DNA of 64,000 nucleotides from Vanilla planifolia (lineage: Eukaryota > Streptophyta > Magnoliopsida > Asparagales > Orchidaceae). Below are positions 1 through 12,730 of this stretch, one piece after another. The stretch's first letter is position 1, and every line of letters starts with the position of its first letter. The translations under genes were made by a program, and so were the position numbers. The notes beneath the pieces were generated by a model. The model made no database searches and was not told the DNA's origin. It saw nothing but the letters and a program-made list of their open reading frames with translations. The DNA lies in the NCBI GenBank assembly GCA_023846275.1, contig JAIUJO010000445.1, positions 30,001-94,000 of the forward strand, written 5' to 3'.

Positions 1-3
1 TCT

Positions 4-34
<31 letters not shown>

Positions 35-1116
35 GATCTTCTTCTTCGTCTTCTTCTTCTCCTTCTTCTTTCCCCTCTTCATCTTCTTCTACTTGTTTTT
101 CTACTTCTTCTTCTTCTTCATCTCTTCTTCTTCTTCTTCTCTTCTTCTTCATCTTCCTCCTCCTATTCTTCTACATCTTCTTCTTCTTCGTGTTCATCTT
201 CTTGTTCTGCTTCTTTTTTTTCTTCTTCTATTTCTTCTTCTTCTTTTTCTTCTTCTTCATCTTCTTCCTCCTCCTCTTATTCTTGCTCTTCTTCTTATTG
301 TTCCTCTTCTTCATCCTCATCTTCTTCATCTTCTTCCTCATATTCTTCTTTGTCTTCTTTGTTTTCTTGTTCTTCTACTTCTTCTTCTCCTTCTTCTGCT
401 TCTTCCTCGTCTTCTTCTTCTACTTCTTTTATTTTTCTTGCCATCCTTCTTCTTCTTTTTCTTTTTTTTCCTCTTGTAATTCTCCTTCTTTACTTCTTCT
501 TCGTCTTCTTCTTTTCTTCTTGTTTTTCTTCTTATTTGTCCTCTTCTTTTTCTTATTCTTTTTTTTATTGTTCTTCTTCTTCTTCTTCATTCCTTTCTTT
601 TCTTTTTCTCCTTATTCCCTTCTGCTTCTTCTTCTTCTTCTACTTCTTCTTCTTCATCTTATTGTTCTTCTTCCTCATTTTCTTTTTCTTCTTCTTCATC
701 TTCTACTTCTCCTTCCACTTCTTCTTCTATTTCTTCTTCTTTTACTACTTCTTCATTTTCTTTTTCTTCTTTTTCTTCTTCTTCTTCTTCCTCTTTTTGT
801 TCTTCTTCTTCTACTCTTCTTCTTGTGCTTCTTCATCTACCACATCTTCTTCTTCTTCATCACCATCAACATCATCAACTTCTTCATCTTCTTCTTTATC
901 TTCCACTTTTCTTCTTTTTCTTCTTCTTCTTCTTCTTCGTCTTCTTCCTCTCCTTCTTCTTCTTTTTCTTCTTCTACTTTTTCTTCTTCTTCTTCTTTTT
1001 CTTCTTCTTCTTCTTCTTCTTCTTCTACTTCTTCTTTATTTTCTACCTTCACTTCTTCTTCTTCTTCCTCTTCTTCTTTCTCTTCTTCTTCCTCTTCTTC
1101 TTCTTCTGCTTCTTCA

Positions 1117-1148
<32 letters not shown>

Positions 1149-1424
1149 TTCTTCTTTTCCTTCTTCTTCGTCTTCTACATCTTCTTCTCCATCTTCTTCT
1201 TCTTTTTTTTTATAACGTTTTCTTCTTTTTCTTCTTCTTCTTCTTTTCTATTTCTCTTTCTTCCTCTTCTTCTTCTTCTTCATCTTCTTCTTCTTCTTCT
1301 TGGTTATCTTCTTCTTCTTCTTCTTCTTCTTTTTCTTCTTCTTTTGCTTCATCTTCTTGTTCTTGTTCTTCTATTTCTTCTACTTCTTCTTCTTCATCTT
1401 TCTCTTCCTATTCTTCTCCTTGCA

Positions 1425-1467
<43 letters not shown>

Positions 1468-1945
1468 TTCTTTTAACTCTTCTTCTTCTCCTTCTTCTTC
1501 ATCTTCCTCCTCCTCTTCTTCTTCTTCTTCTTCCTCTTTTTTTTCTTCTCCCTCTCCTCTTCTCTTTCTTTCCCCACTTCTTCTTTTTCTTCTTCTTCTT
1601 CTTATTCTACTTCTTCTTTTTCTTCTTCTTTTTCTTCTTCTTCTTCTTTATCTTCATGTTCTTCTTCTTATTCTCCTTCTTCTTTATCTCCCTCTTCTTC
1701 TTCCTCCTCTTCTTCTTCTTCATCTTCTTCTTCTTCTTCTTCTTCTTCTTCTTCTTCTACTCCTTCTTCTTCTTTATCTTCTTTTTCTTATTCCTCCTCT
1801 TCTTCTTTTTCTTCTTCTTTATCATCTTCTTCTACTATTTCTTCATCTCCTCTGTCTTCTTCTTCTTCTTCCTCTTCATCTTCTTCTGCTTCTTTTTCTT
1901 CTTCTTCTTCTTCCTCTTCTTCTTCTTTTTCTTCTTCTTTTTCAT
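1..1945. repeat. Long imperfect (TTC)n / (GAA)n microsatellite tract
   Basis: The + strand is almost pure pyrimidine: runs of TTC are broken by single-base variants such as TTT, CTC, TAC, TCA and TGC. The first base of the window is already inside the tract, so its left edge is not seen. It ends near 1945, where cttctttttc passes into ttgacaatatagg. Long poly-Leu, poly-Ser and poly-Phe reading frames on this strand, and poly-Glu/Lys frames on the other, arise only because the repeat lacks stop codons. I see no promoter, start context or non-repetitive protein segment. Homopurine-homopyrimidine GAA/TTC tracts of this size are known to form intramolecular triplexes; that is family knowledge, not shown here. 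Confidence 0.97.
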
Positions 1946-4900
1946 TGACAATATAGGTGCATTTATGCACACACACACACACATGCATATACCTATACAA
2001 AAATAAGCACACACATAAGCACATACATACACAAAAATATAGACACACACACATGCATGCATTTACACACACATACATGCATTTACACACACACACATGC
2101 ACACATGCATTCATGTACACACACACACACATGCACTATATTATACTCATACACTCATGAACACACTCAGGCATACATGCTTGGACACATGAATGCATAC
2201 AACCATGTGGGAGTAGACATGCTCGAATACATGCACAAATGCACGTAAAGAAACACACAGCTGCACATAGACACACATTTATGTGCACCCACTCACCTAC
2301 ACATACACACACTCACATACATATGCATATGGATTATTGCACACTCGCATAGCACGCAGACATGCATGCACCCATATAAGCACAAACACAAGAACACACA
2401 TGCACATATGCAAACTTGCACACACAAACAACAATGCATGCACATAAAAGCACACATGCATAAGGGCTCCCATATGATTAGACACATGCATGATAGGCAA
2501 AGACATGCTGACACACATGCACATGCATAGAAACGCATAAGCACACATGTCAACTCGTAGAAATGCATACACACAAGTAGACACACATATAGAAAGACAA
2601 GCACATGCATGCACACACACATGCCTATGCATGTGCTTGTTCATGAACTCATGCACACACACACACACAAACACACACACATGTACGCTCACATAAATGT
2701 ATCAACAAATCAGCACATATAAGCACACACATATGTACACTAAAATTCTTGTACACAAACCCACACACACAAATATGTGCACACAAACACATACATGCAC
2801 ACACACACACAAGAAAACATATCAGCAAGCACACCCACACACACAAACATAACAACACACATGCACGTATGCACCAATATACTTGCACATGTAGACCCAC
2901 ATGTATACACACGTGCAAGTGCAGACACACACATACTCATATTTGCTCACACACATGCAAACACATATGCACACACTCCACACACCCACATGCACCCACA
3001 TATTCACACACAAATGCACACACACATGGACATGCATAAACATAGATGCATAATCTCTTACTCACACACAAGCATGTGTAATACACATGCAAGTATGTTA
3101 GTACACACATACATGCATGCACACACACACACACATGCATGCATACTCATGCACACACATACACACAAATAGAAATACACATGTACATAGATGCACACAA
3201 ATCAACACACATGCACATAAACACACATGCATATACATACATTGCACCTAGAGACATGCAAATGAACACAAACATGTACATACATGTTGACATGCACATA
3301 GGAGCTTGCACACATGCACATATGCAGATGCACACGAACAAGCATAGATGCACATGCACTCATAGACGCAAACAAACTCATACACATACACATACACATG
3401 TAGACAAACAGACATGTAGACACTTATGTACAAACATGCACATGCACACATACAGACACACGCACTCATGAGCAAACACACAGACATAAACACATAAGCA
3501 CACACACACACACACACATAAGAATGTGCTCATGCTTAAAGGAACAACTATGCAAACATGTATGCACACACACATGAATGCATACACAGGCACCCAAACA
3601 CACATATGCATAAGAAAACACATAGGTATGCATATGCACACACATGAACACAAACATACACACACACACACATAAGCACTTGCACATGCACACATAAGCA
3701 TATGCCCACATTTTCATGCACAAGAAAATGCATGCACATATATAGACATGCAGATACACTCACACAAATGCAAACTACAGCCATATACTTGCATGAACAT
3801 GCACAAATGCATAGAAACTCATATGCTTATACACATACACAAATACAAAAACACACAAACACAAACACTCACATACACACATGTTTGATCATGCACACAA
3901 ATACTCATAGACATGCAGAAACACACATGCCTACACATACACGTACACATGCACACACACACAAATGCACACATACATAAACATGCCTATACATGAGCTT
4001 TGACATATTTGTATACTAAAAAATGTACACGACATACACACAAGCACATGCACAAAGACACATATGCAAGCATGTATGCATGCACACAAACACAAAGAGA
4101 AAAATGCACATACACACGGAAGCATTAATGCATGCACAAATACAAACACACATGCCCATAATTGCACAAAAACACACACACACATGCCAACACATATGTG
4201 TGTGCACACATGTGTATGCACACATCTGAGCACACACACACATGCATAGAAACACCCATATACACCAACACACAGACACACACTAGTGTATGAACATGCA
4301 CTCAGACACACACATTAACACACAGACAAAGATGTGCACATACGTAGAAATAAGTATGCACACGTGTGCGTGCACACATAAAGTCAATCACATACATGCA
4401 TAGACGATCTCTTATGCACACATACTCACACGTACTCACACACGTACACACAAACATGTATACACACACATACATTCACACACACATGGATGCACGCACA
4501 TGTTGACACATGAACATGCACATGCACACAAAGATGTGTACACACGCATGCAAATATAAGTATAAACAAGCACCCATACATGCAAACAAGCACATGGAAA
4601 AACAATCTCACACACACACATGTACTCATATGCTTACAAACTCACACAAGCACATGAACATGCACACACATGCATGCTGATACATATGCACACACATATG
4701 CACACACGCACGAGAACACACATGCATGGATGCGTACAGAGGTGCACACACACACATGAAAACACACATAGAGGCACTTGTAAACCCATGCACACAAGCA
4801 TGTGCATACACACGCAAGGACAATCACATACACGTGCACACACACACAAACACAAGAACAATGACACATGTGCTTGCAGTCACACAAACACAAACATATG

Positions 4901-5070
4901 TACTCACACACACACACACACAAACTTAAACATGCCTACACACACACACCCACACATTTAGACACACTCACCCCTCCCCTTCCATGCGCCCCTTGACACA
5001 CATTTTCATAGAGAGACAAATGCACACACACATTCACACACACAAACCCATGCACTTGTACACACACACC

Positions 5071-6302
5071 CACGTGCACACACACATGTACATGCACATA
5101 GGTACACTCATGCCTGACCACACATAAATCTGCACTCACCTAGACACACATACACACACAAATATAAACACTCATGCAAATACATGTACACGCATAGAGA
5201 TGCATACACACACACACATGAACACTTAGGCATGTGTATAAACACACACATAAATACACACAACTACACATACACACACGTGTGCATAATAGACACAAAT
5301 ATGCACACACACATTTCTGCACAAACACTCACATGCACATATATGAACACACATACACATGCATACAAGCACACACATGTGTACATGAATGCAAGCACAA
5401 GCACACACATATACACTCATGTGTACACACTCACACAAGCACATGCACACACATATCACACAACCATGCACAAATACATGCATGCACGCATATATGTGCA
5501 CGAACATTTACATGAATAAGAACCCACACATACTCAAACACACACACATGTACATGTACACATACATGCACACAAACATAAAACACATATGCACTCACAC
5601 ACACTATTAGGCACTTATATGCACAAACATGTATGCACAAGAACACACATATACACAAATGCACTCATATACACACACCCACGTGCACACACACATGTAC
5701 ATGCACATAGGTACACTCATGCCTGATCACACATAAATCTGCACTCACCCATACACACATACACACACAAATACAAACACTCATGCAAACACATGTACAC
5801 GCACAGAGATGCATACACACACACACACATCAACACTTAGGCATGTGTATAAACACACACATAAATGCACACAACTACACACACACACACACGTGTGCAT
5901 AATAGACACAAATATGCACACACACATTTCTGCACAAACACGCACATGCACATATATGAACACACATGCACATGCACATAAGAACACACATGTGTACATG
6001 AATGCAAGCACAAGCACACACATATACACTCATGTGCACACACTCACACAAGCACATGCACACACATATCACACAACCATGCACAAATACATGCATGCAC
6101 GCATATATGTGCACGAACATTTACATGAATAAGAACCCACACATACTCAAACACACACACATGTACAAGTACACATACATGCACTCCCATAAATGCACAC
6201 AAACATAAAACACATGTGCACTCACACACACTATTAGGCACTTATATGCACAAACATGTATGCATAAGAACACACATATACACAAATGCATGCATACACA
6301 CA
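5071..6302 (+). repeat. Tandem duplication of about 0.61 kb inside the AC field
   Basis: The block starting cacgtgcac at 5071 recurs at 5680. The landmarks that follow keep the same order in both copies: cataggtacactcatgcctg, the word aatctgcactcac, cttaggcatgtgtataaac, gcataatagacacaa, cacaaccatgcacaaat and tattaggcacttatatgc (5605 and 6232). The offset is 609 bases at the start and 627 at the end, because copy 2 has about 15 extra bases near 6185. The copies differ by scattered substitutions only. The identity over non-repetitive landmark words is far beyond what two random pieces of the array show. Confidence 0.93.
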
Positions 6303-7653
6303 CACACACATGGTCACACACTCATGCATATGCACACACAAAAACTCACACAAACACATTGGCACACTTGTATGATCATAATCACATAAGCATAAACATG
6401 CACATGTTCATACCAACACACGAACATGCATGCACACCCAAACATGTACACAAATGTGTGCACACAAACACACACAGATGCATATGCACAAAAATGTGCT
6501 TAAATGTACAACCACACCCACAAACATGCATACAATGAAATACTCGCACATCACACACAATACACATAGTATAAAAACATGCACACACCTGCACATGCAC
6601 ACATACACACACAAATGTGCTTACACATGCAAACATAAGCACAGGTGCATGCACATGCATAAGCAAACACCCATGCTTGTATGCACATATACATGCACAC
6701 AGATATATGCTTGTACACATGTGCAACATGCACACATGGACAAAAACAGACAAACACACAATAACACATGCACATACACATACACATACACATACACACA
6801 TGTGCACATGCATAGACACACAAGCACATGCACCAACACACACACTTACACAAACATAGAGATACGTAAGTGTGCACACACAATGCCATGCAAACACACA
6901 TGCACTGAAATAAGCACAAAAGCACACACATGCATAAAAAAGCACATACACAAGCATAAGCACATGCACACACGCGCAATGGCTCATGAACATGCACACA
7001 TATGAGGACACAAGCACACGTAGGCACACATATGCTTGCACATGCATGCATGCATACAAATGCACACTTATACACACACACACACATGTACACATGCAGG
7101 AACACACACAAATACAAATGCACAATTATAAACTCATGCATACACTGGCAAGGATACCCACATACACAAGAACGCACATGCAGATCGATACACATACAAG
7201 CACACTACACAAGCATGTGGAAGCATGCATGCATAAATACACAAACACACAAATGTTCATGCCTAGACAAAAAACAATGTGCGTACACACACATACACAT
7301 ACACATACACACACATGTAGAGACATGCACATGTACACACACATTTATACCGATGCACATGTACATGTACACATGCATACGTATACACTCTCTTATATAG
7401 GTGCACACTCACATGCACATATACACACATAGAGACACCTACAAAGACACATATTTGCTGATGCGCATGCACACACACATGCACATGCACTTGCATAAAC
7501 ACACATTGACATACATGCACACCAATAGGCACACACCCACACACACACTCACACATATGCACACACACACACATGGACACACAAACACCCACGTATGCAC
7601 ATTACTACACATGCACACATGTGTAAGCATATGAGCACTTATGCATACATGCA

Positions 7654-7656
<3 letters not shown>

Positions 7657-7686
<30 letters not shown>
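7657..7686 (+). repeat. Longest pure (AC)15 run seen in the field
   Basis: Thirty uninterrupted alternating A and C bases lie between gcacaa and tcatgcaagc. Elsewhere in the 8-kb field pure runs are shorter. A hexamer variant, five units of CATACA-type repeat, lies at about 6770-6802. Confidence 0.9.
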
Positions 7687-7688
<2 letters not shown>

Positions 7689-9985
7689 ATGCAAGCACAT
7701 GCACACAAAAGCACACACACATACAAATGCATACACACACACATTCACACATGTGCACATGCACACATGAAAACATGCTCAAGCACACAAACACACACAC
7801 ATACATATGCACATGCTCACACACACACAACTATAGACATTATGCAGATACACACATACACTTATACGCTCACACAGGCACAGTCACAGGCACACACATA
7901 ACATGTACACACACTCACACAACCACACACACACACACATGAACACACACACATACACACATACACACAAACACACATGCACATAAACACATATACACGC
8001 ACATGAATGCACAAATAAAAGCTCACACACATGCAAACATAGACAGATAATCACATGCATGTATGGATATGGTCATACACATATGCACACACATGCGCAT
8101 AAGTGCACAAACACACAAGCACATAAGCACACGAACACAAACATGCACATATGGACATATACACACGTGCATGGGCACACATTAACACAAGCACAAATTC
8201 AAGAACATGCACACACACATGCACGCATGCACATGTACATACATTTCTGCACATGCTCACACATGCACACAAACATGTGCATATGTGTGTGTAAATTCAC
8301 ACATGCATAAATACATGAACATGTAGACACACACAAACACATGTACACAAACACACATAAAAGTACACAAGTACACACACACATGCAAATACACACAAGC
8401 ACATTCACACATGCTCACACTTACACGTGCACAACCACAGACATAACACATGCACAAAGAACCCACACAAATGTGTGTGTGTCTGTGCATGGACATAGAT
8501 GCAGATGCATACACAAACAGACATGCACAAGTACACACATACAAAAATTCATACACACACACATATAGGCACATGCACACACACACACACAACTATACAC
8601 ATAAATATACATGCAAGTACAGCACACACTCACATGCATAAGAATGAGTGTATGTATACACATATGTGCACATATAAATGCACCTGCCCACATATGTATA
8701 TACACATAATCACACACACACATGCACGTACAAAAGCACACACAAAAATGTACTCATGCACAAACCAAAACAGACACACACATGCATCTAAAGGAATGCA
8801 TATAAGCAAATATAAATGCACCAACACACACACACACATACAAACTCACATACACACACATACCCACACTCATACATACACGTACACATGCATACATAGA
8901 CACATGCATGCAACACACACAAACATGCATTCATAAACACACACAAACATACATGCATACTCACACACATGTGCACCTACAAACACCCATAGCCACTCAC
9001 ACATGCACACACAAAGAACATGCACATGGTTGCAAACATGCATACTTGCACACTCATATGCATACAAATACCCACACACCAACATGCATGCACATGCAGT
9101 CACACTCACACTTACACATAAGCACCCATCCATGCAAAAACATGCGCAAACACACATGTAGCTACACTATGACACATGCATGCACACACAAGAACAAACA
9201 TGCACACACACACACACACATAGGTATACACATGCACACAAATAGACATGCACTTGCATGCATGCACAAACACAAGAAAGTACAGATGCACGTACATGCA
9301 CATGTGCTTGCACTCACACACACATGTGCACACACACACAAACATGCACACACATGCACATATACACACATGAACATGCACACACACATGTGTTTGTGCA
9401 CACAAATAAGTGCACACATACGAACACACATAGACATGAATGCACATAGATACATCCACACGTACATGCACATAAGTACACACACTCATAGACACATGTG
9501 CATACACTCATAAATATACACACACATGCATGCACACACCCCAACACATATAGATGCACACATAGATGCACACATGCATGCTTAAAAATATGCCCAAACA
9601 TACAAACACACAAGCATACATGCATGCACACACACACACACGAACACACAAACGCATACATGCACATACACACACACACCCCTACACAAACTCATGATAG
9701 GACACAAACATGCAAACAAATAAACACATGTAATAAGACACATACACACAAATGCACATGCACGTACACACTCATCCACACAGACACATGCACACTCATG
9801 CTTAGACACATGCAAATGCACACATATAGACATAATTTAAGCACAATAGCACACAGGCATGTACATGCACATAAACACACATATGTAGACACAAAACATA
9901 CATAAATAAAAATGCCACACACAGATGAAAGCATATGAACACAGACACATGCATACACACAAAGGCATGCACACAACATTGAAGA

Positions 9986-10939
9986 TTAAGAATTCACACA
10001 GGATTGACATTGAAACCTAATTGAGGATGGTTTTCCCTTTTGTCCTCTAGTATACTTTATACGAGTGCTGCCTAGCTCGATCGAATGCCTCGAACTTATT
10101 TAGTTCTAACCCCCTCGGTCTAGCTAGACTTGAGAACTTTGAAATTAGGCATAAGCTATGATGTGGAAATTTTTTTATAATTTAAATTATAAAAATTAAC
10201 ATAATTAATTTTTTTAATTTAATCAAAATTTAGCAAACTAACTAATAGGAAATTTGATATGGATAAGATTTAATCAAGAAAAGTATTATGAGATTTAAAA
10301 ATAAAATCTTATTTGTTTGCTAGATTAAGGAGATGATTGAACAAATTGATACTTGAATATGATTTTAAATTAAAATGAAATGAGACTATCATAAAAACAA
10401 TAAGTTATTATTCTATACTAAGAAAACCTTTTAAATTTGATGAACTTATATATTTAATCCTTGAATCTTACTGAACATCCAAGGTACTTTAAATATCACA
10501 AGTTCACCATCTTCAAACCTGCATAGCTTATTATTTACATGTGAACCTATTTTACACTAAACAAGTCTATTAAAATAAAAAAACAAAATATTTAGGACTT
10601 GACTCATCAAAACCAAGGGTAACATAACACCTTCCTCTAGTATGCTATGTTATAATCTTTATTTAAATATTAAGACTACCATTCACTTTAAAATAGTAAG
10701 TAGGGAAATGCCCACTTAAAAAAATTCATAGGGTGTATTAAAACCAAAAACATATAAAAAATAGATACAAAGAAAAAAAATAGAATTTAATTAAATGATG
10801 ATGCTACAAATATTTTAATTTTTACTTTGAATATTTTTAAGGCTAATAGAATTATGAGTTTAGGAATTACATTTGAAATTTGCCACAAATTAATGGTAAC
10901 ATAAAAAAGGTACATCTTTTTGCTTAAAAAAGTAAAATT
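9986..10939. other. Unique A+T-rich sequence, no gene seen
   Basis: Complex sequence begins abruptly after the AC field. The first 150 bases (about 9990-10,140) are less A+T-rich than what follows. I find no coding signal, no tRNA and no clear LTR end. If the copia gag relic downstream once had a 5' LTR, it should lie here, but no TGGTATCAGAGC-like primer site was found. Confidence 0.6.
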
Positions 10940-11660
10940 GATATGATGACATATGATTAAGTGTTGTTGAAAATGTTTTCTAATGAATCTATTGAAGGAA
11001 TGCTTATTTGATTTATTAACATTATTAATGGACTTATTATTTTGGAAAAGACTATATCTGTGAATGAACATCTAAAAAAGATCCTTAGAATTTTTCTAAA
11101 AGAGTAATGTTCTTTCACCACAACCTTCAAGATGAGCAAACCATTTTTATTATAACATTGGATGACTTTATAGGTTGGCTAATGACTAATAAACTAGAGA
11201 TGGATAGGAAAAAAAAGAGAAAGGCTTTATTTAGAAAAATAAATTAATAAACAAATTGTAAACAATAGCACTAAAAAAAAGAGCAAGGTGCCTTAGAAAA
11301 GGAGATTACATTAGAAGATAGTGTAGCTCTAATTTTGGAAGGTTTTTCTAAAATTTTTGGTGTTACAAGAAGGTATATAAAAGAAAGGTTCAAAAAAAGA
11401 GTGAGAGGAAAAGAGATCTTTTGCTATGAGTGTGACAAAATAAGTCATATCAAACTAGCATGTCTTGTGGAGTTAGCTTGAATTGAAAAAAGAGAAGAAT
11501 TCAATGAAGATGTGCAAGAACTAGAAGAAGAAGGCATTCAATAAAGCTTGAAGTGACTTTGAGGAGACTAATACTAGTGAAGAGGAAGAGAACAATTAAA
11601 TGCTATTTTTGATGGTATATCAAGAGAATGAAGATGAAATGGGAACATCATTAAGACAAG
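10940..11660 (+). pseudogene. Ty1/copia gag remnant (Maximus/SIRE-like)
   Basis: Conceptual translation gives a decayed capsid region around 10,965-11,100 with ESIEGM, FINIINGL and KKILRIFL, the arrangement of plant copia Gag (UBN2-type domain). The frame is broken by stops, then resumes as LDDFIGWLMTNKLEMDRKK (about 11,158-11,215) and DSVALILEGFSKIFG (about 11,320). It reaches an intact CCHC zinc knuckle at 11,422-11,463 (CYECDKISHIKLAC; C-x2-C-x4-H-x4-C). An acidic tail with SDFEET and SEEEE follows near 11,550-11,600, as in Maximus/SIRE Gag. Gag normally packages element RNA. This copy carries stop codons and frameshifts and cannot be functional. The family is well supported; the exact lineage is inferred from the spacer and the acidic tail. 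Confidence 0.85.
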
Positions 11661-12399
11661 TAGAGGTTAGTTATTATAATGAAGGATTACCTTAAAAATT
11701 AATTTTTGTAGTAATATGAAATTTTATGTAAGGAATATAAGAAACTAAAAGAAAAGTGTAGTGAATATTTAAGTGTTTGTGAACATAATAGAAATAAGGC
11801 AAACACATATTAATGAACAAGAAAAAGGAAAATGATGGATTAGAATAAACAATTAAGGGCCTTAGTTAAAGAATTAACGATCTTAAATCTTTGAAATATA
11901 CTTGTTCGTTATTAAATGCAAAACTTATTCATAGAAATATTTTTTTTCAAATGCTAGAATTTTTTTATGTTCATTGGATAAAGGAAATTCCAATATTTTA
12001 CAATGCAATAATAAAAATTTTACATGTCATTATAACATGCAAACTAACTATACATCACATGTTGGTATATTAAAGCTCATATGTAATCTAAATTTCCTAA
12101 AGTTTCTTTGTAGTTAGGGAAAACTATAATACATTCACTCAGAAATATGCTTGACCTACAAAGATTTGGCTTAATAAGTCTAATAATTAATCTATTATTT
12201 TAGGAAGATTTTCTTTTGAAAGATGAGTAAGGCATGATTCTTGGATTGTTGATGTTTGAGGTGCATGACCAGAACAGTCAATTTATTAATCCAATGAGAA
12301 GCTTATGTTGAAGGAAAAATAGTATTTAGTGAGAATTCAATGAAATTTAACAAATGAATAAGTACTATTGGAAATTTTTCATTTTTTGTTTCTAAAGTT
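11661..12399 (+). other. Decayed copia interior, protease position uncertain
   Basis: Between gag and integrase the translation is mostly unrecognisable. At about 12,239-12,275 the frame reads W-I-V-D, then a stop, G-A, which is where the WxxDSGA protease motif of copia would be expected. I give this little weight. The segment near 11,820-11,930 could be the Gag-side coiled region, but no conserved residues remain. Confidence 0.3.
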
Positions 12400-12730
12400 T
12401 ATTAATTTAATGTTTAAAGCATAACTTATAAAACATGAGTATAGGACATAAAAAATGGTGTGGCCTGTACAATGCATGAGTATAGGACATAAAAAATATG
12501 GAATAGTTGTGTTAGATGACAATTTTACTTAGATAATTTTCTTACAAAAAAGGAGTAAATCTTATATACAACTGTATATCTTGATAACTAAATTAGAAAA
12601 GGACTTTGGTCAAAATTTAGTTGTCATTAGAGGCAATAATGAAGGTGAATTTAGAAGTGAGAAACTTTTTTATTATTTTAATAATAATAGAATTTCACTA
12701 ACATTACCTATATTTTTGATAAACTTTAGA
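12400..12730 (+). pseudogene. Ty1/copia integrase catalytic-core remnant
   Basis: From 12,476 one frame runs with a single stop for about 240 bases. It begins MSIGHKKYGIVVLDDNFT, matching the copia integrase stretch around the first catalytic Asp (GxKYxxxxVDDxSRxTW). It continues through IIFLQKRSKSY and ITKLEKDFGQN to IRGNNEGEF at 12,626-12,652. Functional copia elements have IRSDxGGEF there, so the second catalytic Asp is replaced by Asn (codon 12,635-12,637) and the following Gly by Glu. Integrase would insert element cDNA into the chromosome; this copy has lost an acidic catalytic residue. It is in the same orientation as the gag remnant and about 1 kb downstream, so both probably belong to one element. 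Confidence 0.85.
12434..12497 (+). repeat. 41-bp tandem duplication within the integrase relic
   Basis: The 23-base word beginning catgagtataggacat occurs at 12,434-12,456 and again at 12,475-12,497. The two copies are identical and 41 bases apart. The second copy lies in the conserved integrase frame and the first is extra, so this is a small duplication after the element lost function. Confidence 0.93.

Larger units (their letters stand above)
1961..9985. repeat. 8-kb degenerate (AC)n field with ATGC units
   Basis: The + strand consists of ACAC runs of 4 to 30 bases separated by ATGC, ATAC, AAAC, TGCA and CATA variants, so the unit is not fixed. G occurs almost only within ATG and TGCA. 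Much of the tract is alternating purine-pyrimidine, a composition known to favour Z-DNA. Short self-complementary words (ATGCAT, CATGCATG) recur throughout. Many frames on both strands stay open for 60 to 250 codons as His-Thr, Cys-Val or Met-Cys strings. This is expected because CAC/ACA and GTG/TGT are never stops. No gene is supported. The right edge is near 9985, where ordinary sequence begins. Confidence 0.97.

Noticed and set aside
33-9979. Dozens of long open frames (poly-Leu/Ser/Phe, His-Thr, Cys-Val strings) up to 532 codons
   Set aside because: They arise because TTC and AC repeats contain no stop codon in any frame. They overlap on both strands, and their low-complexity peptides have no domain or independent start context.
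1961-9985. CRISPR-like array of recurring short repeats
   Set aside because: Repeats have no constant unit or spacer length, spacers are themselves repeat words, and the genome context is a plant chromosome.
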